The notes under the pieces were generated by a model. It ran no database searches and was not told the origin of the DNA. It was given only the letters and a program-made list of their open reading frames with translations. Positions 9,230-18,200 of a stretch of 64,000 nucleotides of DNA are shown piece after piece. The position numbers and the translations under genes are program-made. This DNA is from Pseudomonas purpurea (GTDB taxonomy: Bacteria > Pseudomonadota > Gammaproteobacteria > Pseudomonadales > Pseudomonadaceae): contig NZ_CP150918.1 in assembly GCF_039908635.1 (NCBI RefSeq), forward strand, positions 868,001 through 932,000, in the 5' to 3' direction. How positions within the stretch are numbered: position 1 is the stretch's first letter; the number at the start of each line of letters is the position of its first letter.

Positions 9230-9367
9230 GATCGTGACCTCTGCGCAAGATTGAATTGGGCAATCCGGATTTTTCAGCGGGGATCAGTCCTCGAAACTCG
9301 TTCCAGCGTACCTCGGTGGTGGAGTGGGTTGGTTACGAGAGGGTGTAAGCGGAGCGCGTCACAAAAT

Positions 9368-9396
9368 GGCTGCCCAAGGGCAGCCGTTTGCGTTTT
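9368..9396 (+). terminator. Rho-independent terminator after the LysR gene
   Basis: An 8-bp perfect stem (GGCTGCCC / GGGCAGCC, loop AA) is followed by a T-rich tail GTTTGCGTTTT. Confidence 0.65.
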
Positions 9397-9467
9397 CGGG
9401 TTTGATCAAACCCCTTGCCAACGCCTATGGTTCGTCCTGCCTCAATAACAAGAAAAGGACGGATCTC

Positions 9468-11135
9468 ATGCGCATTGTGTTGTTCAAGACCTTGGCCCTG
9501 TCGGTGGCGATTGCTGCCAGCGCCTCATCGTTCGCGGCGGTTCTGGAGGGCGGCGCGGTCGCCTCGCCAAACCAGTACGGCGCCGATGTGGCGGCACAGA
9601 TTCTGAAGAAGGGCGGCAACGCCGTCGACGCGGCGGTGGCCACAGCCTTCACGTTGGCGGTGACGTACCCGGAGGCCGGGAACATTGGGGGCGGCGGGTT
9701 CATGACCCTGTTCATCGATGGCAAACCGTACTTCCTCGACTACCGCGAAACCGCGCCCAAAGCCGCGACCCGCGACATGTACCTGAACGACAAAGGCGAA
9801 GTCATCGAGAACCTCAGCCTGGTCGGCGCCCGCGCTGCCGGTGTGCCGGGCACGGTGATGGGCTTGTGGGAAGCCCACAAGAAGTTCGGGAAATTGCCCT
9901 GGAGCGAGCTGCTGACCCCGGCCATCGGTTACGCCAAAAGCGGTTTCAAAGTGGCGGACAAGCAGTATCAGTACCGCGAGGATGCGCTGAAACTGTTTAA
10001 CGGCACGACCAACTTCGGCGACTATTTCGGCAGCATGAAACCCGGTGAAACCTTCCGCCAACCCGAACTGGCCGCGACCCTGGAACGGATCGCCGACAAG
10101 GGCGCGAGCGAGTTCTATGAGGGTAAAACCGCCGATTTGCTGATCGCTCAAATGAAGGCCGACAAAGGCCTGATCAGCAAGGAAGACCTGCACGACTACA
10201 AGGTCAACTGGCGTCAGCCGCTGACGGTCAATTGGCGCGGCAACACGCTGTACACCGCGCCACCGCCGAGCTCCGGCGGCATCGCGCTGGCGCAACTGAT
10301 CGCCATCAAGGAAGACCGCGCCGCCGATTTCAAAGGCGTCGAACTGAACTCGGCGAAGTACATTCACCTGCTCGCCGAAATCGAAAAACGCGTGTTCGCC
10401 GACCGTGCCGATTACCTCGGCGACCCGGCGTTCTCCGACGTGCCGGTCAAACAGCTCACGGATCCCGAGTACCTGAAAAAACGCGCGGCGGAGGTCAACC
10501 CGACCGCCATTTCGCTGACCGAGAAAGTCCGTCCGGGCCTTGAACCGCATCAGACCACGCACTTCTCCATCGTCGACGCCGACGGCAACGCGGTGAGCAA
10601 CACCTACACACTGAATTGGGATTACGGCAGCGGTGTGGTGGTCAAGGGCGCAGGCTTTTTGCTCAACGATGAAATGGACGACTTCAGCTCAAAACCCGGT
10701 GTGGCCAACGCCTTTGGCGTCGTCGGCGGCGACGCCAATGCCATCGCGCCGGGCAAGCGCATGTTGTCGTCGATGAGCCCAAGCCTGGTCACTCGCGACG
10801 GCAAGGTCACGCTGGTGCTGGGCACGCCGGGCGGCTCGCGGATTTTTACCTCGATCTTCCAGGTGCTGAACAATCTGTATGACTTCAACCTGCCGCTGGA
10901 AAAAGCCGTGGCCGCGCAACGCGTCCATCACCAGTTGCTGCCCAAGGACACGATCTACTACGACGCCTACGCGCCACTTACCGGCAAGGTTGCCGATGAG
11001 CTGAAAGCGATGGGCTACACCCTGGAAGATCAGGGCTGGGAGATGGGCGATATCCAGGCGATCCAGGTCACCGGCAAGACCCTGGAAACGGCCTCCGACC
11101 CACGTGGGCGTGGAGTTGGCCAGGTTGTGAAGTAA
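9468..11135 (+). CDS. ggt: Gamma-glutamyltransferase
   Basis: A periplasmic enzyme of 555 residues that cleaves gamma-glutamyl bonds of glutathione and transfers or hydrolyses the glutamyl group. A signal peptide (MRIVLFKTLALSVAIAAS, cleavage near SSFA/A) begins at the ATG at 9468, which has AAAAGGA upstream. The propeptide self-cleavage site is TTHFSIVD, with the nucleophile threonine near residue 363; substrate-binding GGSRIF occurs near 459. The large and small subunit portions are both complete. Confidence 0.95.
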   Translation: MRIVLFKTLALSVAIAASASSFAAVLEGGAVASPNQYGADVAAQILKKGGNAVDAAVATAFTLAVTYPEAGNIGGGGFMTLFIDGKPYFLDYRETAPKAATRDMYLNDKGEVIENLSLVGARAAGVPGTVMGLWEAHKKFGKLPWSELLTPAIGYAKSGFKVADKQYQYREDALKLFNGTTNFGDYFGSMKPGETFRQPELAATLERIADKGASEFYEGKTADLLIAQMKADKGLISKEDLHDYKVNWRQPLTVNWRGNTLYTAPPPSSGGIALAQLIAIKEDRAADFKGVELNSAKYIHLLAEIEKRVFADRADYLGDPAFSDVPVKQLTDPEYLKKRAAEVNPTAISLTEKVRPGLEPHQTTHFSIVDADGNAVSNTYTLNWDYGSGVVVKGAGFLLNDEMDDFSSKPGVANAFGVVGGDANAIAPGKRMLSSMSPSLVTRDGKVTLVLGTPGGSRIFTSIFQVLNNLYDFNLPLEKAVAAQRVHHQLLPKDTIYYDAYAPLTGKVADELKAMGYTLEDQGWEMGDIQAIQVTGKTLETASDPRGRGVGQVVK

Positions 11136-11142
11136 CACAACG

Positions 11143-11180
11143 GATCGCCCCCGCGCGGGCCGTTTTGCGTGGGGGCGATC
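11143..11180. terminator. Inverted repeat between convergent ggt and lprI-like genes
   Basis: A perfect 10-bp inverted repeat (GATCGCCCCC / GGGGGCGATC, 18-nt spacer) lies exactly between two convergent genes, with TTTT inside the loop. It may act as a two-way terminator, but there is no T run outside the stem. Confidence 0.45.
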
Positions 11181-11186
11181 ATCGCG

Positions 11187-11591
11187 TTATGGCTGGGCCA
11201 GGCTTTCGAGTTCCTCGGCCCGGGTCTTGGTCATCTCCAGGGCGCAGGACGACTGGTTGAGCCCGTCGACGGTGCCGCCGGTCAGGTCTATCAGGAATCC
11301 GCACTTGGCATCGCGGTACTTGAGCCACAGCCGTTGAACGTCCTGCAACTGGCCCTTCTTGCCTCCTTCCATCAGTGCCATCGCAGCCTTGTAACCTTTG
11401 TTCAGCCGGCCATCCTGAACGTGCAATTCGGTGCCCAGGCAATCGAGCATGTCGGCGGTGACGCCGCCCGAGGCCGACATGCAGCGGGCGTATGCCGGGC
11501 TGTAGCCGTCATCGGCAGCCTGGGCCAAACCGCACAGGCCAAGCAGCAAAAAGGTGCCCGTCAGCGGGGCCATGAAGCGGGTGGGTTTCAT
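11187..11591 (-). CDS. Secreted DUF1311/LprI-like protein
   Basis: A 134-residue protein with a signal peptide (about 1-25, LLLGLCGLAQA/A) followed by a DUF1311-like region: cysteine pairs (CMSASGG, MLDCLG), LNKGYKAAM and LWLKYRDAKCGF. This matches the lysozyme-inhibitor LprI N-terminal family, small periplasmic helical proteins. Whether it inhibits lysozyme is not known. It is monocistronic. Confidence 0.72.
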   Translation of the reverse strand: MKPTRFMAPLTGTFLLLGLCGLAQAADDGYSPAYARCMSASGGVTADMLDCLGTELHVQDGRLNKGYKAAMALMEGGKKGQLQDVQRLWLKYRDAKCGFLIDLTGGTVDGLNQSSCALEMTKTRAEELESLAQP

Positions 11592-11706
11592 CGGTGATCA
11601 CTCCCTGTCGATACGCAGAAATACCAGGGCGCCATGGTAGCGCTCCTGTCTGCGGGGCGGTCGGGGAAATGTGAGGGAGGAAGCGGGGCGCGACCCCGCT
11701 CGGGGC

Positions 11707-12078
11707 TCAGTCCTGATGGATGATGGGGGTGATGATCCCGCCGCAGCCCTGATAACAGGCCTGGTACTCATCCCCACAGCTGTCGCCGTAGTTGTAGTTC
11801 TGGAAAGGGTAAACGCAGGCCGATCGCTTCTTTTTATCTTTGTTCTGGCTGCAATAGTCGTAGGCCATGCGCTTGGCGTCATACAGGGCCCGCTCATTGC
11901 TGGCCTGCATTTGCGCCATCATCTTGCACTGGCCTCTTTGTGTGTTGCACTCCCTGACGCAGTTCATGCCGGCCTCGGTTTCTGGCGGCGAGTAGGAGTA
12001 GGTGATGCGCGGGCCGCAGCCCTGGAGCGTGAATAAAACCAACAGCGAAAACGACAACACAACGGTTCTGAAGGACAT
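11707..12078 (-). CDS. Cysteine-rich lipoprotein of unknown function
   Basis: A 123-residue protein with a lipoprotein signal (hydrophobic 5-18, lipobox LQGC at 18-21), so probably membrane-anchored. The mature part has eight further cysteines in regularly spaced pairs (CVRECNTQRGQC, CGDEYQACYQGC), suggesting disulfide bonds. I do not recognise a named family. It is followed upstream by a small XRE regulator on the same strand, 12 bp away. Confidence 0.7.
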   Translation of the reverse strand: MSFRTVVLSFSLLVLFTLQGCGPRITYSYSPPETEAGMNCVRECNTQRGQCKMMAQMQASNERALYDAKRMAYDYCSQNKDKKKRSACVYPFQNYNYGDSCGDEYQACYQGCGGIITPIIHQD

Positions 12079-12089
12079 CTACAACCCAT

Positions 12090-12296
12090 TCAATCTTTTG
12101 ACAGCTCCAATAGATCTCCCGGCTCGCAATCGAGTGCGCGACAGATCTTCTCCAGCGTTTCCATCCGGATGCCCTTGACCTTGCCATTTTTCAGTAGCGA
12201 CAAATTCTGCTCGGAGATGCCGATGATCTCGGCCAACTCCTTGGAGCGCATTTTGTGTTTTGCCATCGCAACGTCAAGCCGAATGATAATGCTCAT
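12090..12296 (-). CDS. Small XRE/Cro-type regulator (YozG-like)
   Basis: A 68-residue single-domain helix-turn-helix protein: RSKELAEIIGISEQNLSLLK is the recognition segment and ICRALDCEPGDLLEL the family end. It lies 8 bp after a DUF2975 membrane protein, and this pair (DUF2975 plus YozG-like regulator) recurs in many bacteria. The role is unknown. The possible in-frame starts MSIII and MAKHK are both plausible. Confidence 0.85.
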   Translation of the reverse strand: MSIIIRLDVAMAKHKMRSKELAEIIGISEQNLSLLKNGKVKGIRMETLEKICRALDCEPGDLLELSKD

Positions 12297-12304
12297 TGCA
12301 CAAC

Positions 12305-12883
12305 TCAGATGTAATGACTCTGTTCTTCGCTCAACAGCTTGGCTTCGCGCAGAACCAGGCTGAATGAGGTCAGGAAAATACCCATCACAATCTGGTAGGA
12401 AGCCATTGAGCTGAAACCGACAGAGAAGCTAAAGACACGATCACCCGGCGGGAGATCGATGGAGAGCGCCAGCACCTGCAAGCTGTTCAGGATGGGCTGT
12501 AGAAGTGGCTCCATGATAATCAAAATGCCGATCAGCGAGATACAGCGAATATTGCGCTCCGAGCAGATTTCATTGCGTGACAGGCGCAGGAAAAAGAACC
12601 CGGCGGCGGTCATGCCCACGGCAGCCATCAGCGGCAACACGGCGTCGAGGACCATGATCAGACCGGCGGCGAGCGTCGACTGTTCGAAGCCTTCCTTGAG
12701 CAGCCCCGGCAACAGGTCACTGAAGCCGCTGAAGTAGGCTTCACGGGTCACGTCGCCCCACAGGGTCCAGCTGGAAATGTAGGTGACGATCTCACTGCAG
12801 GCCAAGGCCCAGGCCAGGGCAACGGTCATCAGACTGATCCAGCGCATGCGCTTGCGCAGCCTGAACGTGGTGTGTGCATTCAT
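12305..12883 (-). CDS. DUF2975-family membrane protein
   Basis: A 192-residue inner-membrane protein with four predicted transmembrane helices at about 15-35, 75-100, 115-135 and 155-178 and a short cytosolic N-terminus. The layout and the neighbouring YozG-like regulator match DUF2975. Function unknown; these pairs have been considered membrane-linked signalling or toxin-like modules, which the sequence here cannot decide. Confidence 0.78.
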   Translation of the reverse strand: MNAHTTFRLRKRMRWISLMTVALAWALACSEIVTYISSWTLWGDVTREAYFSGFSDLLPGLLKEGFEQSTLAAGLIMVLDAVLPLMAAVGMTAAGFFFLRLSRNEICSERNIRCISLIGILIIMEPLLQPILNSLQVLALSIDLPPGDRVFSFSVGFSSMASYQIVMGIFLTSFSLVLREAKLLSEEQSHYI

Positions 12884-13084
12884 GAAAAATCCTTTCCTTA
12901 GTCAGACGGGGCGCGGAATTTACATGATTTATTATCGTAAAACATTAACAAATTATAAATTTGTCCTGTGGTCTGGCGTTTATGTCATGTCGGAGTGCCC
13001 GCGGCGATTGATGAAAAAACACTGCGTGGATTTTCATTAATCGCGACAACACCTGCCTGAAAACGACATTCCATACCTCTGCGC

Positions 13085-13139
13085 GAAAATTACTTTCATA
13101 AGATTTGAAAACACATCCTCGAAATGATTTATGAGTTTC
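13085..13139 (+). promoter_or_regulatory. Possible operator sites before the GntP operon
   Basis: The 294-bp AT-rich gap before the transporter holds two GAAA...TTTC inverted pairs, at 13085-13097 and 13121-13139. The second ends 39 bp before the start codon. They could be sites for the RpiR regulator encoded downstream, but the match is short. Nothing else is visible in this gap. Confidence 0.3.
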
Positions 13140-13177
13140 ACAACACATCGACGTGACCCTTTTTCGAGGAGTACCGC

Positions 13178-14527
13178 ATGACACCATCCTTCGGTTATTG
13201 GCTGCTGATCTACGCCGCCATCGCCATCATTGCGCTGATCGTGCTGATAGCCCGTTACCGGCTCAATCCGTTCATCGTCATCACCCTGGTTTCCATTGGC
13301 CTGGCACTGCTCGCGGGGATGCCGCCATCGGGCGTGGTCGGGGCGTACGAGGCGGGTGTCGGCAAGACCTTGGGGCACATCGCGCTAGTGGTGGCGCTGG
13401 GCACGATGCTCGGCAAGATGATGGCCGAGTCCGGTGGCGCGGAGCAGATGGCGCGCACGTTGATCGACCGTTTCGGTGAGAAAAACGCGCACTGGGCGAT
13501 GGTCTGCATTGCGTTTCTGGTGGGGCTGCCGCTGTTCTTCGAAGTCGGCTTCGTGTTGCTGGTGCCGATCGCGTTCACCGTGGCGCGGCGCGTAGGTGTG
13601 TCGATTCTGATGGTCGGTCTGCCAATGGTCGCCGGGCTCTCGGTGGTCCATGCGCTGGTGCCGCCGCACCCGGCCGCGATGCTGGCGGTGCAGGCCTATC
13701 AGGCATCGGTGGGGCAGACGTTGCTCTATGCGATTCTGATCGGCATTCCCACGGCGATCATTGCCGGCCCGCTCTACGCCAAGTTCATCGTGCCGCGCAT
13801 TCAACTGCCGGCGGAGAACCCGCTGGAGCGGCAATTTATCGAGCGCGAACCACGGGACCGCTTGCCGGGTTTTGGTATCACCCTGACGACGATTCTGCTA
13901 CCGGTGGTGTTGATGCTGATCGGCGGTTGGGCCAACCTGATTTCGACACCGGGCAGCGGCTTCAACCAGTTCTTGCTGTTCATTGGTAACTCGGTGATCG
14001 CGCTGTTGCTGGCAACCTTGCTGAGCTTCTGGACCCTGGGCCTGGCGCAGGGTTTCAACCGTGAATCGATCCTCAAATTCACCAACGAATGCCTGGCCCC
14101 GACGGCCAGCATCACCTTGCTGGTCGGTGCGGGTGGCGGGTTGAACCGGATTCTGGTGGACGCCGGGGTCACCGACCAGATCGTTGGCCTGGCTCACGAG
14201 TTCCAGTTGTCGCCGCTGGTCATGGGCTGGTTATTTGCGGCGTTGATGCGGGTGGCCACGGGCTCTGCGACGGTGGCGATGACCACCGCATCCGGGGTGG
14301 TCGCGCCGGTAGCCATCGGTCTGGGGTATCCCCACCCGGAACTGTTAGTGCTGGCGACCGGCGCCGGTTCGGTTATTTTTTCTCATGTGAATGACGGCGG
14401 TTTCTGGCTGATCAAGGAATACTTCAACATGACCGTCACCCAGACCTTCAAGACCTGGACGGTGCTCGAAACCTTGATCTCGCTGGTCGCTTTCGGCCTG
14501 ACCCTCGGCCTGTCCCAATTGCTCTAG
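13178..14527 (+). CDS. GntP-family gluconate/D-amino-acid type proton symporter
   Basis: A 449-residue inner-membrane transporter with about 12-14 hydrophobic helices. Family motifs include GIGLALLAGMPPSGVVGAYE-like N-terminal helices, the loop GLPLFFEVGFVLLVPIAF and the C-terminal GAGSVIFSHVNDGGFW. GntP members carry gluconate, ketogluconate or D-amino acids. The next genes are an RpiR regulator and a D-aminoacylase, so uptake of an N-acyl-D-amino acid or D-amino acid is more likely here than gluconate. Ribosome site CGAGGAG precedes the ATG. Confidence 0.88.
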   Translation: MTPSFGYWLLIYAAIAIIALIVLIARYRLNPFIVITLVSIGLALLAGMPPSGVVGAYEAGVGKTLGHIALVVALGTMLGKMMAESGGAEQMARTLIDRFGEKNAHWAMVCIAFLVGLPLFFEVGFVLLVPIAFTVARRVGVSILMVGLPMVAGLSVVHALVPPHPAAMLAVQAYQASVGQTLLYAILIGIPTAIIAGPLYAKFIVPRIQLPAENPLERQFIEREPRDRLPGFGITLTTILLPVVLMLIGGWANLISTPGSGFNQFLLFIGNSVIALLLATLLSFWTLGLAQGFNRESILKFTNECLAPTASITLLVGAGGGLNRILVDAGVTDQIVGLAHEFQLSPLVMGWLFAALMRVATGSATVAMTTASGVVAPVAIGLGYPHPELLVLATGAGSVIFSHVNDGGFWLIKEYFNMTVTQTFKTWTVLETLISLVAFGLTLGLSQLL

Positions 14528-14543
14528 TCACCAGGTATCGCCC

Positions 14544-15404
14544 ATGGACATCCTCTATCAGATCCGCTCCCGCCAGGATTCCTTCAGCGCCGGCGAAGGG
14601 CGCATCGCCCGGTTGATGCTCGATGACGTCGGTTTCGCCGCCAGCGCCAGCCTCGAAGAACTGGCGCTGCGGGCCGAGGTCAGCAGTGCGACGCTCTCGC
14701 GGTTTGCCCGCAGCGTGGGTTGTCGCGACTTGCGTGACTTGCGCCTGCAACTGGCTCAGGCCAGCGGCGTCGGCAGCCGTTTCCTCGACCCGGCGAACCC
14801 ACCTGAACAGTCAGCGTTTTATGGACAGATCGTCAGTGACATCGAGTCGACCTTGCGCCAGCACCTGTCGGCATTCGACGAGGCGCGTTTCACCGAGGCC
14901 GTGAAGTTGCTGAGCAATGCGCGGATGATTCACGCGTTTGGCATGGGCGGCGGCTCGACGCTGTGCAGCGATGAACTGCAAGTGCGGCTGGTGCGCCTCG
15001 GCTATCCGATTGCCGCCTGCCACGACCCGGTGATGATGCGCGTCACCGCCGCTTCGCTCGGCCCCGAGCATGCGCTGATCGCCTGTTCGCTGACCGGCAT
15101 CACTCCCGAGTTGCTGGAAGCCGTCGAGCTGGCTCGCAGCTACGGCGCGAGCATTGTGGCAATCACCCTGGCCGATTCGCCGCTGGCGGACCTGGCCGAT
15201 GTGCTGCTGCCGCTGCACAGCGTTGAAACCTCATTCATCTACAAACCCACGGCAGCGCGCTACGGCATGCTGCTGGCCATCGACGTGCTCGCCACCGAGC
15301 TGGCGCTGGCCCGGCCTGAAGACAATCAAGAGCGTTTGCGGCGGATCAAACTCGCCCTCGACGACTACCGTGGCGGCGACGATCACCTGCCGCTGGGAGA
15401 CTGA
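14544..15404 (+). CDS. MurR/RpiR-family transcriptional regulator
   Basis: A 286-residue regulator with an N-terminal RpiR helix-turn-helix (SLEELALRAEVSSATLSRFA) and a C-terminal SIS sugar-phosphate-binding domain (IHAFGMGGGSTLCSDEL ... ALIACSLTGITPELLEAV). It lies 16 bp after the transporter and 1 bp before the D-aminoacylase start, so it is embedded in the operon it probably controls. The ligand is unknown. Confidence 0.9.
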   Translation: MDILYQIRSRQDSFSAGEGRIARLMLDDVGFAASASLEELALRAEVSSATLSRFARSVGCRDLRDLRLQLAQASGVGSRFLDPANPPEQSAFYGQIVSDIESTLRQHLSAFDEARFTEAVKLLSNARMIHAFGMGGGSTLCSDELQVRLVRLGYPIAACHDPVMMRVTAASLGPEHALIACSLTGITPELLEAVELARSYGASIVAITLADSPLADLADVLLPLHSVETSFIYKPTAARYGMLLAIDVLATELALARPEDNQERLRRIKLALDDYRGGDDHLPLGD

Positions 15405-15405
15405 C

Positions 15406-16869
15406 ATGCAGTACCACACGCTGATCCGCAACGCCCTGCTCATTGACGGCAGCAACCGCCCCGGTTACCCCGCCGACGTGGCGATCAAGAACGGGCGCAT
15501 CGAGCGCATCGGTGACTTGCATGATGCAAGCGCCGACGAGGAAATCGACGCGGCAGGCAAGGTGCTGGCACCGGGATTCATCGACGTCCACACCCATGAC
15601 GACACGGTGGTGATCCGCCAGCCGCAGATGCTGCCCAAGCTCAGCCAGGGCGTGACCACGGTGATTGTCGGCAACTGCGGGATCAGCGCCTCGCCCGTGA
15701 GTTTGCGCGGCGAGCCGCCCGACCCGATGAACCTGCTTGGCACTTTCGCGGCGTTTGTCTATCCACGCTTTTGCGACTACCGCGCCGCCGTCGAAGCGGC
15801 GAGTCCGACACTGAATGTCGCCGCGCTGGTGGGCCACACGGCGCTGCGCAGCAATCATCTGGATGACCTGTTTCGCAGTGCCACACCCGACGAAATCACT
15901 GCGATGCGCGAGCAGTTGCGCGAGAGTCTGGAGGCCGGCGCGTTGGGCTTGTCCACGGGCCTGGCCTACGCCAGCGCGTTCTCGGCCTCCACCGATGAGG
16001 TGCAGCAACTGGCCGAAGAGCTGACGGCGTTCGGGGCGGTCTACACCACCCATCTGCGCAGCGAATTCGAACCGGTGCTGGAGGCCATGGACGAAGCGTT
16101 TCAGATCGGCCGACATGCACAATCACCGGTGATCATCTCCCACCTCAAATGCGCCGGTGCGGGCAATTGGGGCAGGAGTCCGCAGCTCCTTGAGTCCCTG
16201 GAACGTGCGGCGAAAACCCATCCGGTCGGCTGCGACTGTTATCCCTACGCTGCCAGCTCTTCGACACTGGACCTCAAGCAGGTCACCGATGCGTTTCGCA
16301 TCACCATCACCTGGTCGACTCCGCACCCGGAGGTGGGGGGCCGCGACTTGCTGGACATCGCCGCCGAGTGGGATGTGCCGCTGCTGGAGGCGGCTCGTCG
16401 CCTGCAACCGGCCGGCGCGGTGTATTACGGCATGGACGAGGCGGACGTGCGGCGGATTCTGACGCACCCGTTGTCGATGATCGGCTCCGACGGTCTGCCG
16501 GAAGACCCGTTCCCCCATCCGCGTTTGTGGGGCGCGTTTCCAAGGGTGCTGGGGCACTTCAGTCGCGATCTCGGGTTGTTCCCGTTGCACACCGCCGTGC
16601 ACAAGATGACCGGTCTTTCAGCCGCACGGTTCGGCCTCAAGCAACGTGGCGAAATCCGTGAAGGCCACTGGGCGGACCTGGTGCTGTTCGACCCTGCGCG
16701 CGTGCGCGACGTGGCGGACTTCAACGACCCGCAACGTGCGGCCGAAGGCATCGACGGGGTGTGGGTCAACGGTGTGCGCAGTTATGTCGAGGGGCGGGCG
16801 AACGGGGCGCGGGCCGGGCGGTTTCTGGCGCGTGAAGGCAACTTGAGTTCGGGCTTTGCGTCAGTCTGA
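15406..16869 (+). CDS. N-acyl-D-amino-acid deacylase (D-aminoacylase)
   Basis: A 487-residue amidohydrolase that removes the acyl group from N-acyl-D-amino acids using zinc. The metal-site motif FIDVHTHDD (about 62-70), the GNCGIS signature near 93-98, HLRSE near 219 and the downstream metal-site region GSDGLPEDPFPHP near 360 are all present. The start ATG lies one base after the regulator stop; an open frame reaching further back is inside the regulator and is not used. Together with the GntP transporter it forms a scavenging operon. Confidence 0.9.
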   Translation: MQYHTLIRNALLIDGSNRPGYPADVAIKNGRIERIGDLHDASADEEIDAAGKVLAPGFIDVHTHDDTVVIRQPQMLPKLSQGVTTVIVGNCGISASPVSLRGEPPDPMNLLGTFAAFVYPRFCDYRAAVEAASPTLNVAALVGHTALRSNHLDDLFRSATPDEITAMREQLRESLEAGALGLSTGLAYASAFSASTDEVQQLAEELTAFGAVYTTHLRSEFEPVLEAMDEAFQIGRHAQSPVIISHLKCAGAGNWGRSPQLLESLERAAKTHPVGCDCYPYAASSSTLDLKQVTDAFRITITWSTPHPEVGGRDLLDIAAEWDVPLLEAARRLQPAGAVYYGMDEADVRRILTHPLSMIGSDGLPEDPFPHPRLWGAFPRVLGHFSRDLGLFPLHTAVHKMTGLSAARFGLKQRGEIREGHWADLVLFDPARVRDVADFNDPQRAAEGIDGVWVNGVRSYVEGRANGARAGRFLAREGNLSSGFASV

Positions 16870-17039
16870 AGCGTTGATCTGCGGAGTTCGTCACAGTGGT
16901 GGCATTGTGAGATTAAAGAAACCCTCTGCCGGGCCGAAGCGCTGACAACCCGTGGCGTCGCAGATATGAGCGCAAAGACGTTCTCACTCACGCCACAGAG
17001 CCTATGATGAAGGGCGTCTTTGAGCCTGGGAGCAGCGCA

Positions 17040-17408
17040 ATGAGTTTCGGTAAAGTCACCCCGATCCTGCGGATTTTCGATGAAGCCAAGGCGCTGGAGT
17101 TCTACGTCGACTTCCTCGGTTTTACCCTCGACTGGCAGCACCGTTTCGACGAAAACTTCCCGCTCTACCTGCAAGTGTCACGCGGTGACTGTGTGCTGCA
17201 TTTGTCTGAGCACTACGGCGACGCCACACCGGGTTCGGCGCTGCGCATCGAAACCGATGAGCTGGAAGCCTTCCAGCAGCACTTGCAGGCCAAGGCTTAC
17301 CGCTACGCCCACCCGCAGATCCAGGCCATGCCCTGGGGCAGCCAGGACATGACCCTCAACGACCCGTTCGGGAATCGGTTGGTGTTTACCAGTGCGATCA
17401 GTGCGTGA
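17040..17408 (+). CDS. Glyoxalase/bleomycin-resistance superfamily protein
   Basis: A 122-residue vicinal-oxygen-chelate protein: TPILRIFDEAKALEFYVDFL, LHLSEHYGDATPG and MTLNDPFGNRLVF are the family strands. Small members like this bind bleomycin-type drugs or act as lyases or dioxygenases. It is close in form to the glyoxalase-superfamily proteins annotated as bleomycin-resistance-like. The ATG at 17040 follows GGGAGC; the upstream in-frame ATG lacks a good site. Confidence 0.82.
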   Translation: MSFGKVTPILRIFDEAKALEFYVDFLGFTLDWQHRFDENFPLYLQVSRGDCVLHLSEHYGDATPGSALRIETDELEAFQQHLQAKAYRYAHPQIQAMPWGSQDMTLNDPFGNRLVFTSAISA

Positions 17409-17458
17409 GACCGCCGGGCGGTTGCGCAGTTATCTGGCCGGGACGGTGTGCTAGTCTC

Positions 17459-17478
17459 AATCAATGATTTCATTGATT
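17459..17478 (+). promoter_or_regulatory. Operator palindrome of the FitAB pair
   Basis: A perfect 8-bp inverted repeat (AATCAATG, ATTT, CATTGATT) sits directly between a possible -10 region (TAGTCT, 17452-17457) and the AGGAGG ribosome site of fitA. Toxin-antitoxin repressors of the ribbon-helix-helix class usually bind such sites, so this is the likely autoregulatory operator. Confidence 0.7.
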
Positions 17479-17490
17479 GCAGGAGGCATC

Positions 17491-17736
17491 ATGGCCAGCA
17501 TCACGATTCGAAACCTTGATGACCGTATCAAGGAGCAACTGCGCGTTGCGGCGGCTCACAGTGGCCACTCGATGGAAGAAGAAGCCCGGCTGATATTGGC
17601 CAGGGCCTTGTCGAACGTTGATCGTGCCGGCGGTCTGGGCAGCCGGATCCACAATCGATTCAGGGCCGGTGGCGGGGTTGAGCTTGATTTGCCGTCGCGT
17701 CAGGAGAAAGCCACAGCGGTGGATTTCACCGAATGA
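17491..17736 (+). CDS. fitA: FitA-like ribbon-helix-helix antitoxin
   Basis: An 81-residue antitoxin. The N-terminus MASITIRNLDDRIKEQLRVA is the ribbon-helix-helix DNA-binding domain, and the C-terminal part (about 45-81) would wrap the toxin. The start is set by AGGAGG five bases upstream. Its stop overlaps the toxin start as ATGA, showing translational coupling, and the palindrome before it suggests autoregulation. Confidence 0.87.
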   Translation: MASITIRNLDDRIKEQLRVAAAHSGHSMEEEARLILARALSNVDRAGGLGSRIHNRFRAGGGVELDLPSRQEKATAVDFTE

Positions 17737-18152
17737 TCGTACTGGATACCAACGTGCTTTCTGAGTTCATGCGGGTCGACCCCGCCCCTCAGGTGTTGGC
17801 GTGGGTTGACGCTCAACCGGCGATGGATCTGGCAATCAGCGCGATCACCGTGGCGGAAATTCTTCATGGAATTGCCCGGTTGCCCTTTGGCAAGCGTAAA
17901 CAAAAACTTGAAGCTCATGCCATGGCAATGTTTGAAGAAGACTTTGTCGGAAGGATTCTGCCGTTTGATGCCCACGCGGCTGTCGAGTACGCCGTGTTGG
18001 TCGCGGGCTGCGAGGCCCGCGGTCGGGCTGCATCGATGGCCGATGCGCAGATTGCCGCGATTTGTCGAACTCACGGTGCCCCGATTGCGACGCGCAATGT
18101 CAGGGATTTCGAGTTTCCAGGGGTTGAAGTGATCAATCCCTGGAAAGCCTGA
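17733..18152 (+). CDS. fitB: FitB/VapC-like PIN-domain toxin
   Basis: A 139-residue PIN ribonuclease. The acidic metal residues are visible in MIVLDTNVLSE (Asp5), ITVAEILHG (Glu43), MADAQIAA (Asp103) and the downstream TRNVRDFE motif. Such toxins cut RNA unless bound by the antitoxin. All key residues are intact, so it is probably active. It is coupled to fitA by a four-base overlap. Confidence 0.88.
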   Translation: MIVLDTNVLSEFMRVDPAPQVLAWVDAQPAMDLAISAITVAEILHGIARLPFGKRKQKLEAHAMAMFEEDFVGRILPFDAHAAVEYAVLVAGCEARGRAASMADAQIAAICRTHGAPIATRNVRDFEFPGVEVINPWKA

Positions 18153-18200
18153 GACGGTGATCATTCAACCCGTTGCGGTGGAATGATTGGATGGCGGTTG

